DNA from: Streptomyces sp. CG1
GTDB lineage: Bacteria; Actinomycetota; Actinomycetes; Streptomycetales; Streptomycetaceae
Direction of reading: 5' to 3'
Assembly (NCBI RefSeq): GCF_041080625.1
Contig: NZ_CP163518.1
Coordinates: 10,595,501 to 10,659,500 of the forward strand
Length of the DNA: 64,000 nt
The translations under genes were made by a program, and so were the position numbers. The stretch's first letter is position 1. Every line of letters begins with the position of its first letter. Positions 8,838 to 17,450 of the stretch are shown here, piece by piece. Under the pieces are notes generated by a model, which was given only the letters and a program-made list of their open reading frames with translations, did no database searches and had not been told where the DNA came from.

Positions 8838-9869
8838 TTACGCGGTGCGGGGTTCGAGGCTCACGTCGTAGCCGAGCTGGGTGAGTTGACCGACGAGCCT
8901 GCGGGTTTGCCGGGACTTGCGGATGCGGTTGATGAAGTGATCGGCGCCGAGGTCCTGGTAGGGCGTCTCTGGGGTGAGGATGTGCCAGATGGCGACGAGG
9001 ATCGAGTGCTCGACAGCGACGAGCGCGCGTTTCTTGCCCCGGTGGCCGACCAGGCGGCGGAACTGGGCGGCGAGGTAGGTGTTCTTCGAGCGGGCCGCAG
9101 CCGCTGCGGCGTTGCCCAGGACTCCCTTGAGCCAGACGTCGCCGTGGCGGGTTCGGCCGCAGGTGACTCTGCCCGCGGACTCATGGTTGCCTGGGCAGAC
9201 TCCGGCCCAGGAGGCGAGGTGAGCGGCGGTCGGGAACCGCTGCATGTCGACGCCGATCTCGGCCACCACCACCTGGGCGGCGGTGAGGCTGATTCCCGGG
9301 ATGGTCACCAGCAGCTCCACCTGGCGCCGGTAGGGCTCGAGGCGGCGGTCGATCTCGGTGGTGAGCCTTTTGACCGCTTCCGTGGCGGCGTCGATGCGAT
9401 CCAGCATGGCGCATGCCAGGAAGGCGTGATGGTCGGTGAAGAATCCGGTCAGGGCCTGGGCCAGCTGGACCTCCTTGTCCTTGAGGGCGCCAACGGCGAG
9501 TTGAGCCAGTGTGTGTGGGTCTCGTTCGCCGGCGATCAGCGCTTCGACCATCGTGCGGGCCGACTTGCCGCCGAGGTCGGAGACGACGCTGGACAGCTTG
9601 ATCCCGGGGTCCTCCAGCAGCTTCTCCAGACGCTGGATCTCCCGGGTGCGTTCCCGGGTGACCTCGGTGCGGTAGCGAGTGAGGTCCCGCAGCTGCCGGA
9701 TCGGCTTGGGCGGCACGAACGAGGGGCGGACCAGGCCGTGTTCGATGAGCTGGCAGATCCACTGGCAGTCCCTCACGTCCGTCTTGCGGCCGGGGACATT
9801 GCGCATGTGCTGGGCGTTGAGCAGCCAGGTCTCCATACGTTCTTCGAGGATGTAGTACACGGGCTTCCA
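8838..9869 (-). CDS. IS110-family transposase, 3' exon (split by group II intron)
   Basis: This exon encodes 343 residues starting WKPVYYILEE. It carries the conserved NVPGRKTDVRDCQW segment of the DEDD nuclease domain and the C-terminal Transposase_20 domain (ELLVTIPGISLTAAQVVVAE, PGNHESAGRVTCGRTRHG). An apparent longer frame running up to 10124 reads intron sequence and is not real. The 5' exon is at 12474-12677. Joining the two restores EATGSY-WKPVYY, the normal IS110 sequence, and gives 411 residues. IS110 transposases act with an element-encoded bridge/seek RNA. Confidence 0.88.
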   Translation of the reverse strand, partial: WKPVYYILEERMETWLLNAQHMRNVPGRKTDVRDCQWICQLIEHGLVRPSFVPPKPIRQLRDLTRYRTEVTRERTREIQRLEKLLEDPGIKLSSVVSDLGGKSARTMVEALIAGERDPHTLAQLAVGALKDKEVQLAQALTGFFTDHHAFLACAMLDRIDAATEAVKRLTTEIDRRLEPYRRQVELLVTIPGISLTAAQVVVAEIGVDMQRFPTAAHLASWAGVCPGNHESAGRVTCGRTRHGDVWLKGVLGNAAAAAARSKNTYLAAQFRRLVGHRGKKRALVAVEHSILVAIWHILTPETPYQDLGADHFINRIRKSRQTRRLVGQLTQLGYDVSLEPRTA

Positions 9870-12473
9870 GTCGGGTAGCGGCGGCGCATTGCTGCGCCGC
9901 CGCCCCCTAAGAACCGGCCGTGCCCGATTTCCGAGCAACCGGCTCAAGCAAGCCCCGAGGGCTCGCGGGCAGGCAGAAGTGCTGTACTGCCGTTGCCGGT
10001 TCGGCGTCGGCAGTGCGTGTGGACGAGACGGAGTGTGAAGGTGTCCGGCGTCTGGAGGCCCGCGGTGGTGGTGATCGCCTGTCGGTGGATCGCCTTGCGG
10101 ACCGTGGTGAGCCACCGTTCCCATTCCTGGGGAGTCTGCGGCTCGCGGTCGGCGTGCAACAGCAGGTCCCGGCAGAGCGGACAGCGTCCGTGCTGGACCT
10201 GGAGCAGGCGCAGTCCGGTGCGGTCCAGCGGGGGTCTGCTGCGGCGGCGCCGCTGGTTCCAGTAGCCGGTCAGGGTCGGGTCGTCGGGTGAGGCCCAGCC
10301 CTTGACCAGCACGTGTCGGACGATTTTTGTCCAGAAGAACTTGAGCAGGAAGGCGCCGGATTGACGGTCACCGAATACCCAGCGGTCCTGTCTGAACCGG
10401 TTGAACCTGCCGAAGTAGCGGGCTGTGATCCATTTCTTCGGCTTGTGCGGATGGGTGTGCTTAGCCCACTTGTAGGTGAGCTCCCACAGATAGTCGTCCA
10501 GGTCGTTGAACGCCCGGCTGGACACCACATGCCGGTAGTAGGCTGCCCAGCCCCGGATGATGGGGTTGAGCTTGATGAGCACCGCCTCGGCGTTGGCCCC
10601 GCGCAGGGCCAGCATCTCGGCGGCGAGCCGTTTCCGGATCCGCTTGACGGCCGCGTCACTGGGTTTGATCAGCAGCTTGGCCCGGTAGCGGCGGATGTTG
10701 AACCCGAGAAAGTCACAGCCCTCATCGAGGTGCACGATGCGCGTCTTGTCCTCGTTGAAGGCCAGTCCCCTCGGCGCCAGCCACTCGGCCAACCGCGCCT
10801 TGACCTGGTGGGCCTGCTCACGCGAGTGACACAGAGCCACAAGATCGTCGGCGTATCTGACCAGAACCGGGGAGCCCGGCACCGCCGTCCCGGCGTCACG
10901 ATGCGAGGACGGGTGGTAGCGGACTCCGGCGGCCTGCTCCATCCCATGGAGGGCCACGTTCAGTAGGACGGGGCTGATCACACCGCCTTGAGGGGTGCCC
11001 TCTTCGGTCGGCGTGAAATGGCTCCGCTCGACCACACCGGCCTTCAGCCACTGCCGGACCAGTCCCCGGGCGGGGAAGGCGCCGAGCGAGGCGAGAAGGT
11101 GATCATGATCGATCCGGTCGAACGCCGCCGCCAGGTCCGCGTCCAGCACCCACAGCCGCTTGCAGCTCGCGCCCCGCGCGGTCACATAGATGGCCTGGAT
11201 TGCGTCCTGGCAGCCCCGGCCGGGCCGAAATCCGTACGACCTCGACTCGAACCGGGCCTCCCACTCGGGCTCCAGCGCAGCCGACGCGACACCTTGCAGT
11301 GCCCGGTCAGCGATCACGGGAATCCCAAGGCCGCGCCGACGCCCGTCAGGCTTCGGCACGTATACCCGCTTGACCGGCCGGGGACTCCACGGTCTGGCCC
11401 TGAGCTGCACCCAGTCGGCCAGAGCCGCCTTGGACTGCGGCAGCAGCGCCGTCTTGCCGTCGATCCCGGCCGTCGCGCGGCCAGCATTGAGCTCCGTGAC
11501 CCGCCGCACGCTCAGCAGAGCGTTGCTGCGGGAGCGGAGCATCAGCTTCTGCAGATTGCGGACCTTCTTCAGGTCCCCTGCCTGCGACGCCGTGAAGATC
11601 CTCTGTCGCAGACGCCGTACATCGTCCTCGACCTGCCGCCAGCCGATCTCGGCCCAGTCGGTGACGTCATCCTCGGGTCCGTTCACCGCGTCGACAGCGG
11701 CCGCGACGGTCTGCGCCGTCCCACCCGTCTGCGTCGTCGTGGCGTCCAACTTGCCCCTCGGTTCCGGTGCCGTCGTTCATCAGTCTTCACAGGCTCACCC
11801 GGCCCACGTCAGCGCCCTTTCGGGCCGGGACAGCCGTCCCTATCCGGCCAGTTATGCGGGAGCCGCCGGGAGAGGTCCCGGCCTGCGGCCCCGGTTTCCT
11901 GCTGCCTTTCGGCCACCGGCGTTCGCTTCTTGGGCCATCCTGCGCCCGCTGGGGAACTGGGCCTTCCTCACGGTCGGCTTACCAAGCGTCACCGCCTGGA
12001 CCCCATCGGGGTTGTCGTGTTGCGCATGAGCAAGACGCGACCGGGCAGGGCGCCCCCTTTACTCCGGGGACAGTGGTGCGCTCCCGGCCGGCACATACGC
12101 TCCGACCGGCACCTGCCGCTTTCCAGCGGCCAGTCCCTACAACCCCGCTGCAACATCCCACCGGCAGGGGTAACCGTCACGAAGCCTCATCAGGGGTTCA
12201 CTCGCATTCGCCCATCACCCCGCTCGGCTCTCTTGACGAGCGGAGCCGGGGACCCTGGCATCCGATGTCCCCGCCGGTCTTCTCCTCGCCTGTAACCCCC
12301 GGGTGGAACAAGGGTCCTTGGGCTTCTTCTCCGGGCTTCGCACCCCGCGGTTACCCGCGACGCACGCCGGAGCGGAGACAGGCCGTGCGCACTGGCCTGA
12401 GTACTACACCTCCGGCATCAGCTGAACCTCCAATCGATGCCTCCCACTTCACCCATGCGCCCTCACGTCGCAC
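9870..12473 (-). mobile_element. Group II intron inserted in the IS110 transposase gene
   Basis: On the minus strand the element begins GTGCGACGTGAGG, matching the GUGYG 5' consensus, and ends CTACCCGAC. The last ~75 nt contain domain V, with GAGCCGGTTGCTCGG / GGCACGGCCGGTTC arms, and domain VI, a GCGGCGGCGCA/TGCGCCGCCGC stem with an unpaired A seven bases before the 3' end (branch-point position). The intron encodes its own reverse transcriptase, whose stop codon touches domain V. Length is about 2.6 kb. Exact excision rejoins the host transposase codons in frame. Ends may be off by one base. Confidence 0.88.
9944..11749 (-). CDS. Group II intron reverse transcriptase/maturase with HNH endonuclease domain
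   Basis: The 601-residue intron-encoded protein has, in order: the RT finger region (LLSVRRVTELNAGRATAGID), GLGIPVIADRALQGVA, SYGFRPGRGCQDAI, the catalytic YADD motif (LVRYADDLVALCHS), a maturase/X domain (NDLDDYLWELTYKWAKHTHP) and a C-terminal HNH-type zinc endonuclease (HGRCPLCRDLL ... LVHTHCRRR). All RT blocks are intact, so it should support splicing and retrohoming. ATG at 11749 was taken as the start because RT-0-like sequence begins shortly after it. Its own intron is the host; long + strand frames across this region are antisense shadows. Confidence 0.92.
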   Translation of the reverse strand: MDATTTQTGGTAQTVAAAVDAVNGPEDDVTDWAEIGWRQVEDDVRRLRQRIFTASQAGDLKKVRNLQKLMLRSRSNALLSVRRVTELNAGRATAGIDGKTALLPQSKAALADWVQLRARPWSPRPVKRVYVPKPDGRRRGLGIPVIADRALQGVASAALEPEWEARFESRSYGFRPGRGCQDAIQAIYVTARGASCKRLWVLDADLAAAFDRIDHDHLLASLGAFPARGLVRQWLKAGVVERSHFTPTEEGTPQGGVISPVLLNVALHGMEQAAGVRYHPSSHRDAGTAVPGSPVLVRYADDLVALCHSREQAHQVKARLAEWLAPRGLAFNEDKTRIVHLDEGCDFLGFNIRRYRAKLLIKPSDAAVKRIRKRLAAEMLALRGANAEAVLIKLNPIIRGWAAYYRHVVSSRAFNDLDDYLWELTYKWAKHTHPHKPKKWITARYFGRFNRFRQDRWVFGDRQSGAFLLKFFWTKIVRHVLVKGWASPDDPTLTGYWNQRRRRSRPPLDRTGLRLLQVQHGRCPLCRDLLLHADREPQTPQEWERWLTTVRKAIHRQAITTTAGLQTPDTFTLRLVHTHCRRRTGNGSTALLPAREPSGLA

Positions 12474-12677
12474 GTAGGAGCCGGTCGCCTCCATCCCGAC
12501 CAGAGTGATCCCTTGGGACACCAGCCATTCGCGGAGGGCCAGCAGTCCCTCGGTCATCGTGGTGAACGTTCGGATCTCGGTGTGCCGGCGTCCGTTCCTC
12601 CCCGGGACACGGATGCACACCTTGCAGTCGGCCTTGCCGATATCGATCCCCGCACAGCGTTCGTGGACCAGGTCCAT
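12474..12677 (-). CDS. IS110-family transposase, 5' exon
   Basis: ATG at 12677 starts MDLVHERCAGIDIGKADCKV, the IS110 N-terminal motif with the first catalytic Asp (GIDIGK). The exon ends GMEATGSY, exactly where canonical IS110 proteins continue WKPVY. It has 68 codons and is in phase with the 3' exon. A GGAGGAGACGGGC stretch lies upstream of the ATG. The ~280 bp upstream, to about 12960, probably hold the non-coding left end of the IS; a short direct repeat (tttcgtgacggc twice, near 12918) lies there. Confidence 0.88.
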
Positions 12678-13108
12678 GCCCGTCTCCTCCCGCCTCGCCG
12701 CCTCGCCCCGCAGCGGACGACCGCCCGGCGGGGAACCGGCAGGAGGGAAGAGTCTGCTCTGCGTGCTCACGGCAACACTTCGGGGTGCCTGCGCCAGGTC
12801 CTCAGCGCCAGACTTTCGTACAGGCTCGAATCGGCACCAAGATCGAACGACGTCAGCCGGGCGGCCGCCCACCCCGATTTTCCCGACTCCAGGGTGTCGC
12901 TGCCAGAGGTCCGGATGACTTTCGTGACGGCTTTCGTGACGGCTCGCTGGTCCATCTGATTCGTCCGTGGATACTCCGCCCTTCGGGGCGGACAGGCAAC
13001 GGACTCCTGCGGAGCAGGTCAAGGGGCTGCGATTCGCTGCCGGGGCGGATCGCAGTGCTCTGACCGTCAGGTTTGATCGTTACCTGTTGTCTCGCTGGTG
13101 TGTGAGCG

Positions 13109-13445
13109 TGGCGACGGGTTGTGTGAAGCGGGCGTTCAAGTGCCGCTTCTATCCAACCGATGCGCAGGCGGCTGAGCTGTCGCGCACGTTCGGTGCGTGC
13201 GGAAGGTCTACAACCTGGCGCTCGCGGCCCGTACCGAGGCGTGGGCGCGGCAGGAGCGGGTCAACTACAACCAGGCCTCGGCCATGCTGACGGCCTGGAA
13301 GAAGACCGGGGAACTGAACGCAACGAAGAACCTTCTGGCCGCCGGGCTGGCGGTGACTGTCTGTGGAGGTGGTGTGAGACCTCGACGGAGTTCTCCGGGC
13401 GGGCAGTCGGCGGCGAAGCAGAAAACCCCACGGCGCGAGCCGTAG
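13109..13445 (+). pseudogene. TnpB with internal deletion (N-terminus joined to C-terminus)
   Basis: GTG at 13109 begins a TnpB N-terminus (KRAFKCRFYPTDAQAAELSR). After a frameshift near 13196 it reads KVYNLALAARTEAWARQERV then AMLTAWKKTGELN. The frame then passes straight into the family C-terminus ATKNLLAAGLAVTVCG and SPGGQSAAKQKTPRREP. About 250-300 residues, including most of the RuvC domain, are therefore missing. The 3' flank keeps the hairpin typical of these elements. It may be a non-autonomous derivative. Confidence 0.8.
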
Positions 13446-13448
13446 GAA

Positions 13449-13470
13449 TCCCCCTCGTTCACCAGGGGGA
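13449..13470 (+). promoter_or_regulatory. Right-end hairpin of the TnpB element
   Basis: TCCCCCT and AGGGGGA pair across an 8-nt loop just after the TnpB stop. IS200/IS605-like elements carry such an end hairpin, and the 3' end of tnpB plus flank gives rise to the guide (omega) RNA. The role here is by analogy. Confidence 0.5.
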
Positions 13471-13638
13471 AGAAGTCAAGCTGTGGTCCGCAGAGCGGTC
13501 AATGCCGTGCTTCTCGGCGGTCTCGTGCCGGCCAACCCTGAGAATGCTCAGGTTATGCGTTCGCCGCTGGTCCGCCACATTGATGTGGCGGGCCTGCTGG
13601 CCTGCATGCTGTCCGAGTGCGAAGGGGGAGGAGCTTCG

Positions 13639-13743
13639 ATGACTTCGAGGTCGAAGGAGAAACTGATCCGCACACTGATGGTCGGGGCGGCTGTGCTGGC
13701 CTCGCTGACGCTGACCACGTCCGCTGACGCGGCGGCGGGCAGC
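13639..13743 (+). pseudogene. Secreted bulb-lectin-domain protein, 5' part (split by IS3)
   Basis: ATG at 13639, preceded by GGGGGAGGAGC, encodes 35 residues: MTSRSKEKLIRT then a hydrophobic core ending TTSADAAAGS, a signal peptide. The frame meets a stop inside the IS3 end at 13744. The gene resumes at 15066 after the IS. Both parts together encode a 143-residue exported protein. Confidence 0.85.
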
Positions 13744-13803
13744 TGAGGTTCCCCCGGCGTGCGGGAGGTGCTGATCAGCTGGTCAGGGTGGGTTGACGGG
13801 GTT

Positions 13804-14688
13804 TCAGGTTCGTTCGGTCGTTGCCCGCTCGGCGTAGTGCTTCTCCTCGAACTCGACGGGGCTGACGTAGCCGAGCCGTTTCTGGATGCGCCGGCTGTTA
13901 TAGAAGCCGTCGATGTACTCGAAGAGCGCGAGGTTGGCCTCGGCCCGGGTGGTGAAGGTGCGGCTTCGGATGCATTCGGTTTTGATGAGCATCCAGAGGT
14001 TCTCCGCGAGGGCGTTGTCATACGAGTCCCCGACGGATCCCATGGAAGCCTGAACTCCCGCTCGCAGTAGTCGGGTTGTCAGCTTCACGGACGTGTACTG
14101 GCACCCGTGGTCGGCATGGTGGATGAGCTTTCCGGGCTCGACCTCGCGGGATGCGAGGGCGTACTCCAACGTGGTCAGCACCAAGTCGGCGTCCGCTCGG
14201 GCGGAGGTCTCCCACGCGACCACCCGACGGGAGAACGCGTCGCGGATCGCGGAGAGCCACAGGGGCCCCTCGCCGGTCGAGATCATGGTGAGGTCGGTGA
14301 CCCACAGCCGGTTCGGGGTCTTCGCGGTGAAGTCGCGCTCGACCAGGTCCGGGGCCAGGGTGGCCTTGGGGCCGCGGCGTGTGAAGCCGCCCCGGCGTGG
14401 ACTGATGCCCGCGAGGTCGGCCTCGCGCATCAGTCGCTCGACCCGTTTGCGCCCGACGTGGACGCCCTCGCGTTTGAGGACGGCGTGCACGCGCGGTGAG
14501 CCGTAGACGCCGCCGGAGTCGGTGTGGATCTCCTTGATCTGCTCGGTGAGCTCGGCGTCGCGGCGCACCCGTTCGCACGGCTGCTGTTCGGAGCGGCGCC
14601 ACCGGTAGTACGTGGAGGAGGCGATGTGCAGTTCCCGCAGTACGGGCTCGACTCCCAGGCGGGGATGCTCGTCGAGGAGCGCCGTCAC
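13804..14688 (-). CDS. IS3 OrfB, DDE integrase-type transposase
   Basis: 294 residues with the HTH_21 region (GVYGSPRVHAVLKREGVHVG) and rve catalytic core: WVTDLTMISTGEGPLW (first Asp), HHADHGCQYTS (second Asp) and SYDNALAENLWMLIKTE (Glu). It is expressed as an OrfAB fusion through -1 frameshifting at 14718-14724 or from the ATG at 14688. The C-terminal NSRRIQKRLGYVSPVEFEE motif is complete. Confidence 0.93.
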   Translation of the reverse strand: MTALLDEHPRLGVEPVLRELHIASSTYYRWRRSEQQPCERVRRDAELTEQIKEIHTDSGGVYGSPRVHAVLKREGVHVGRKRVERLMREADLAGISPRRGGFTRRGPKATLAPDLVERDFTAKTPNRLWVTDLTMISTGEGPLWLSAIRDAFSRRVVAWETSARADADLVLTTLEYALASREVEPGKLIHHADHGCQYTSVKLTTRLLRAGVQASMGSVGDSYDNALAENLWMLIKTECIRSRTFTTRAEANLALFEYIDGFYNSRRIQKRLGYVSPVEFEEKHYAERATTERT

Positions 14689-14993
14689 CTGGGCCGGCTC
14701 GGGTCGAGCTGGGCCGCGAAAAAAGCCGAGGCCGTCCGCAGCACGTCGTTGGCCCGCTTGAGCTGGGCGTTCTCCTTGCGCAGGGCCACCAGCTCGGCCC
14801 GCTCGTCCGTGGTGAGCCGGTCATTACGCTCGCCGGCATCGGCCTCGGCCTGCCGGATCCAGCCGCGCAGGGCCTCGGGATGCACACCGAGATCAACAGC
14901 CGGCTTCTTGATCTGAGGCTTCGGGTCGGAGGTCCGATACATCCGCACCGCACGCTCACGCAACTCCAACGAGTACTTCCTGGGGGCAGCCAT
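14685..14993 (-). CDS. IS3 OrfA, helix-turn-helix protein
   Basis: MAAPRKYSLELRERAVRMYR starts at 14993, the usual IS3 OrfA start; the more distal ATG at 15047 lies close to the IS end and is less likely. HTH_Tnp_1 domain followed by a leucine-zipper-like coiled coil (ELVALRKENAQLKRANDVLR). The 3' end contains the slippery heptamer used to make OrfAB. Confidence 0.9.
   Translation of the reverse strand: MAAPRKYSLELRERAVRMYRTSDPKPQIKKPAVDLGVHPEALRGWIRQAEADAGERNDRLTTDERAELVALRKENAQLKRANDVLRTASAFFAAQLDPSRPR
14718..14724 (-). promoter_or_regulatory. Programmed -1 frameshift heptamer (U UUU UUC)
   Basis: In the OrfA frame GCT TTT TTC the heptamer T-TTT-TTC is in the correct X-XXY-YYZ phase for -1 slippage. 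Slippage leads through an open stretch into OrfB. Confidence 0.7.
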
Positions 14994-15065
14994 GGTCGAT
15001 GTTCCTCTCATGAGAACCATCTGACCCTCTGTCACCATCTGCCGCATCTCGGGGGAACCTCAAGC

Positions 15066-15392
15066 GACCACCTCAACATGGGAGAGGCCCTGTACCCGGG
15101 CCAGAGCATCTCGAACGAGACTGCCTCCGGCCTGACCACCCTGACCATGCAGGGCAACGGGGACCTGGTGCTCCAGGCCTCGGACGGCCGCGTCTGCTGG
15201 CACAGCAACACGACCACCGGCTTCTACGCCATCTACCAGAGCGACGACAACTTCGTCGTCTACGACCAGGGTAACCACCCGGTCTGGGCCAGCGGCACGC
15301 AGGGCGACGGGGGAGACACGACGAACGTCAACATGTACGGCCAGGTGTGGGTCGGCGAGGACGAAATCACCGGTGGCTACTGCGTCCAGTGA
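15066..15392 (+). pseudogene. Secreted bulb-lectin-domain protein, 3' part
   Basis: After the IS3 element and AGC duplicate, the frame DHLNMGEALYPGQSISN continues the signal-peptide part at 13639-13743 in phase. It contains two B-lectin (mannose-binding, Q-x-D-x-N-x-V-x-Y-like) repeats, MQGNGDLVLQ and YQSDDNFVVYDQ, and ends GGYCVQ. Such domains bind mannose-type glycans outside the cell. Without excision of the IS this part has no signal peptide or start and is probably silent. Confidence 0.88.
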
Positions 15393-15712
15393 GCCTGCCC
15401 ACTGTGGCTCTCCCCAGTAGAGGGAGGTGGTTTTCCAGGCACGGCCGAAACGTTCGCCTGGTGCCATGACAAGGCGTTGGGTTCACGTTTCCTCCCTGCG
15501 TACGACCCCGGGTTTACCCGATAGGGGATGGCTGTAAGTGCCATGGATTCCGGGGTGGTCTCCTGACGTGCGGTTCGTGCCCTTTCTCACCCGTTCGGGG
15601 GCGGGGGAAACGCCGGGAGGCGAGCTGGCGGCAGGGGTGTGGGGTGGCATGCCTGTGGGAGGCGTTCGGGGCGGAAAACCCCAGGTGGGTCGGCCGGTGA
15701 GTGAAAGAACGC
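15393..15712. other. Intergenic region without recognisable gene
   Basis: Only antisense or Pro/Arg-rich shadow frames are present. Two strong hairpins follow it. Confidence 0.5.
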
Positions 15713-15750
15713 TGCCCGGACACCAGGGTGTGACGCCTGGTGTCCGGGCA
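15713..15750. terminator. Long hairpin
   Basis: TGCCCGGACACCAGG pairs perfectly with CCTGGTGTCCGGGCA (15 bp, 8-nt loop). Without a T-tract, it is likely a Streptomyces-type terminator or mRNA-stabilising structure. Confidence 0.65.
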
Positions 15751-15798
15751 TGGTGGTGCGTGCATGGCGGGTGGGTTGTCGGACAATGGTGGGGACTG

Positions 15799-15833
15799 GG
15801 GTCCCCGGCCCGATTCCGGCGGGCCGGGGACCC
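15799..15833 (-). terminator. Terminator of the secreted-protein gene
   Basis: GGGTCCCCGGCCCG / CGGGCCGGGGACCC, 14 bp with a 7-nt loop, starting 23 bp beyond the stop of the gene at 15856-16413. Confidence 0.75.
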
Positions 15834-15855
15834 ATGTTGTGCTGTCGGTTTCCGA

Positions 15856-16413
15856 TCAGTAGTCGTCGCCGCGGTCGCCACCGCGGTCACCGCCGCGGTC
15901 GCCGCCGCGGTCGCCCCCACGCTCGTCGCCGTCGCAGATCACGCGGAAGCTGGCCACGACGCCGTCCTTGACGTGGATGCCCTTGGTGTGGAGGTCGTCG
16001 ACGCCGAAGCTGGAGCTGTGCGCGCCGACGGTGGCGATGGGGGCGCCGTTGTCGCAGACCGCCCCGCGGAAGACCTCCACACGCTTGTGGCTGTCGTTGC
16101 GGATGTTGAGGGTCTTGGCGCCGAGGCCGCTGACCACGGTGATGCAGTCACTCGGGCGGGCGGAGTAGGACCGCTCATTGACGAAGATCCGGCCCTCCTC
16201 CTCGTGGCGCCTGTTGCCTCTGCCTTCGTTGCCCTTGCCTTCGTTGCCCTTGCTCTGTCCAGAGCTGCCGTCGAAGGGCGCGGCGGCGAGCGGGGCCGCC
16301 TGCGGTGCCGACGCGGGGGCGGGGGCGGCCGAGGCGTAGGTGATGCCGGTGACGGCGAGCGCCGCCGCTGCCCCGGCGGTGGCGGTCACCATGGTGGAAC
16401 GAGCGAGCTTCAT
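15856..16413 (-). CDS. Secreted protein with Gly-Gly-Asp-Arg repeat tail
   Basis: 185 residues. The signal peptide (MKLARSTMVTATAGAAAALA ... ASA-AP) is followed by an Ala/Pro linker, a GNEGKGNEGRGN stretch, a compact domain with two cysteines (PSDCITVVSG and GAVCDNGAPI) plus a third near VICDGD, and a tail of four or five GGDR units. The domain (TLNIRNDSHKRVEVFRGAVC) looks beta-rich. Streptomyces has related exported proteins of unknown function; the repetitive acidic/basic tail could be disordered or bind the cell wall. Monocistronic, with its own terminator. Confidence 0.75.
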   Translation of the reverse strand: MKLARSTMVTATAGAAAALAVTGITYASAAPAPASAPQAAPLAAAPFDGSSGQSKGNEGKGNEGRGNRRHEEEGRIFVNERSYSARPSDCITVVSGLGAKTLNIRNDSHKRVEVFRGAVCDNGAPIATVGAHSSSFGVDDLHTKGIHVKDGVVASFRVICDGDERGGDRGGDRGGDRGGDRGDDY

Positions 16414-16979
16414 GTCGCTTCTCCCGTCTGATTATTTCGGAGGTGCCGGCTCGTCAGCCGACTGCGATCAAACGTACCTACGCCTGTCATATCAGTCATA
16501 TCGGGAGGTGTGTTCCATAGGGCCGATCAGGGTATATTCGGCCTCGTCCACCACGTTGTCGAGGTGCCAAATACGCCAGAAATGCATGCATATTGACACA
16601 CTATTAGTCTGTCCGGGGGAACTGGTGACGCCTGCTCACCCCTCGCTGACGGTGTGTCGCTGCGAACAGCGCGAGATCAAGCGTGTTACAGAGGCGGCCG
16701 CGCCGCAGCCCGCTCACCGCAGCGCCCGCCCAGAGGCTGCAGGGTGGCTCGTGGTCAGGCATTGCAGGGGCCGTGTCGTTCGCCGATGGATCTGGTGTCG
16801 TGGTGCGCGTCCTGCCCCGTCTTCGCAGACTGACTGGATGGCATCGCGGCCGGTGCTGTTCAGTCAACCTGCCGGTGAGAGCATGCAGTTCGTTGACGAC
16901 AACGGGATGTGCATCATGCTCGGGCTGCGGTGGAGGCACGCGGCCTTCCAGCGACGTGACACGGTGAACTGGCAAGGCA
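16414..16979. other. Region without recognisable gene
   Basis: The first ~130 bp are the AT-richer promoter region of the secreted-protein gene. From 16600 to 16980 only short unmatched frames are seen, possibly decayed IS sequence. Confidence 0.45.
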
Positions 16980-17450
16980 ACCGGCTCGAGGAGACCACCG
17001 CCCAGGCATTCGAGAAGCATGCGGACGCGGCAGTCATCTGCAGCTTTCCCGGCCTGGGCGCCTTGACCGGAGCACGGGTCCTCGCCGAGGTCGGCGACGG
17101 TCGGACCCGCTTCGCGAACGCCGGATCGCTGAAGGCCTGCGGCGGAAGCGCCCCGGTCACCCGGGCCAGCGGCAAGAGCTGCGTGGTCATGAGTCGACAG
17201 GTCAAGAACCAGCGCCTGGCCGCCGGTGGGTGTGTGCCTTCGTTTCCCTCACCAAGTCGCCCGGAGCCAGAACTCACTACGACCGCCGCAGACAGGCCGG
17301 AGACCGCCATGTTGCCGCCCAGAGGAACCTGTTCAACCGCTTCATGTTGCATGCTCTACCAGTGTCTCCAGCACGGCCAGGCATACGACGAGACAAAGGC
17401 CTTCCCCAGCCCACTGTCCGGAGAACGACCTGCAGCGGCGGCTCGACGCT
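16980..17450 (+). pseudogene. IS110-family transposase C-terminal remnant
   Basis: RLEETTAQAFEKHADAAVIC, FPGLGALTGARVLAEVGDGR and PVTRASGKSCVVMSRQVKN are the Transposase_20 region. After a frameshift near 17228 the end reads SLTKSPGARTHYDRRRQAGD then AQRNLFNRF and LQHGQAYDETKAFPS in a third frame. The catalytic N-terminal half is absent. It belongs to a different IS110 subgroup from the two other copies in the window. Confidence 0.8.

Larger units (their letters stand above)
13744..15062 (-). mobile_element. Complete IS3-family element with 3-bp target duplication
   Basis: The ends are inverted repeats beginning TGAGGTTCCCCCG (left) and CGGGGGAACCTCA (right). AGC flanks the element on both sides (13741-13743 and 15063-15065). 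It is 1319 bp long with two overlapping reading frames and a frameshift signal, all intact. Intact ends, duplication and reading frames indicate a recent insertion. Confidence 0.92.

Noticed and set aside
8838..10124. Apparent complete IS110 gene from ATG 10124
   Set aside because: The first ~85 codons read group II intron domains V/VI and part of the reverse transcriptase; the true 5' exon is at 12474-12677.
10988..12295. Long + strand open frame across the intron
   Set aside because: Antisense to the reverse transcriptase and the intron RNA domains; no homology.
13109..13470. TnpB remnants as evidence of a type V CRISPR effector
   Set aside because: Length, motifs and element ends are those of IS200/IS605 TnpB, not Cas12.
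15713..15833. Two hairpins considered as attC or phage attachment sites
   Set aside because: No integrase gene, no cassette arrangement; position after gene ends fits terminators.
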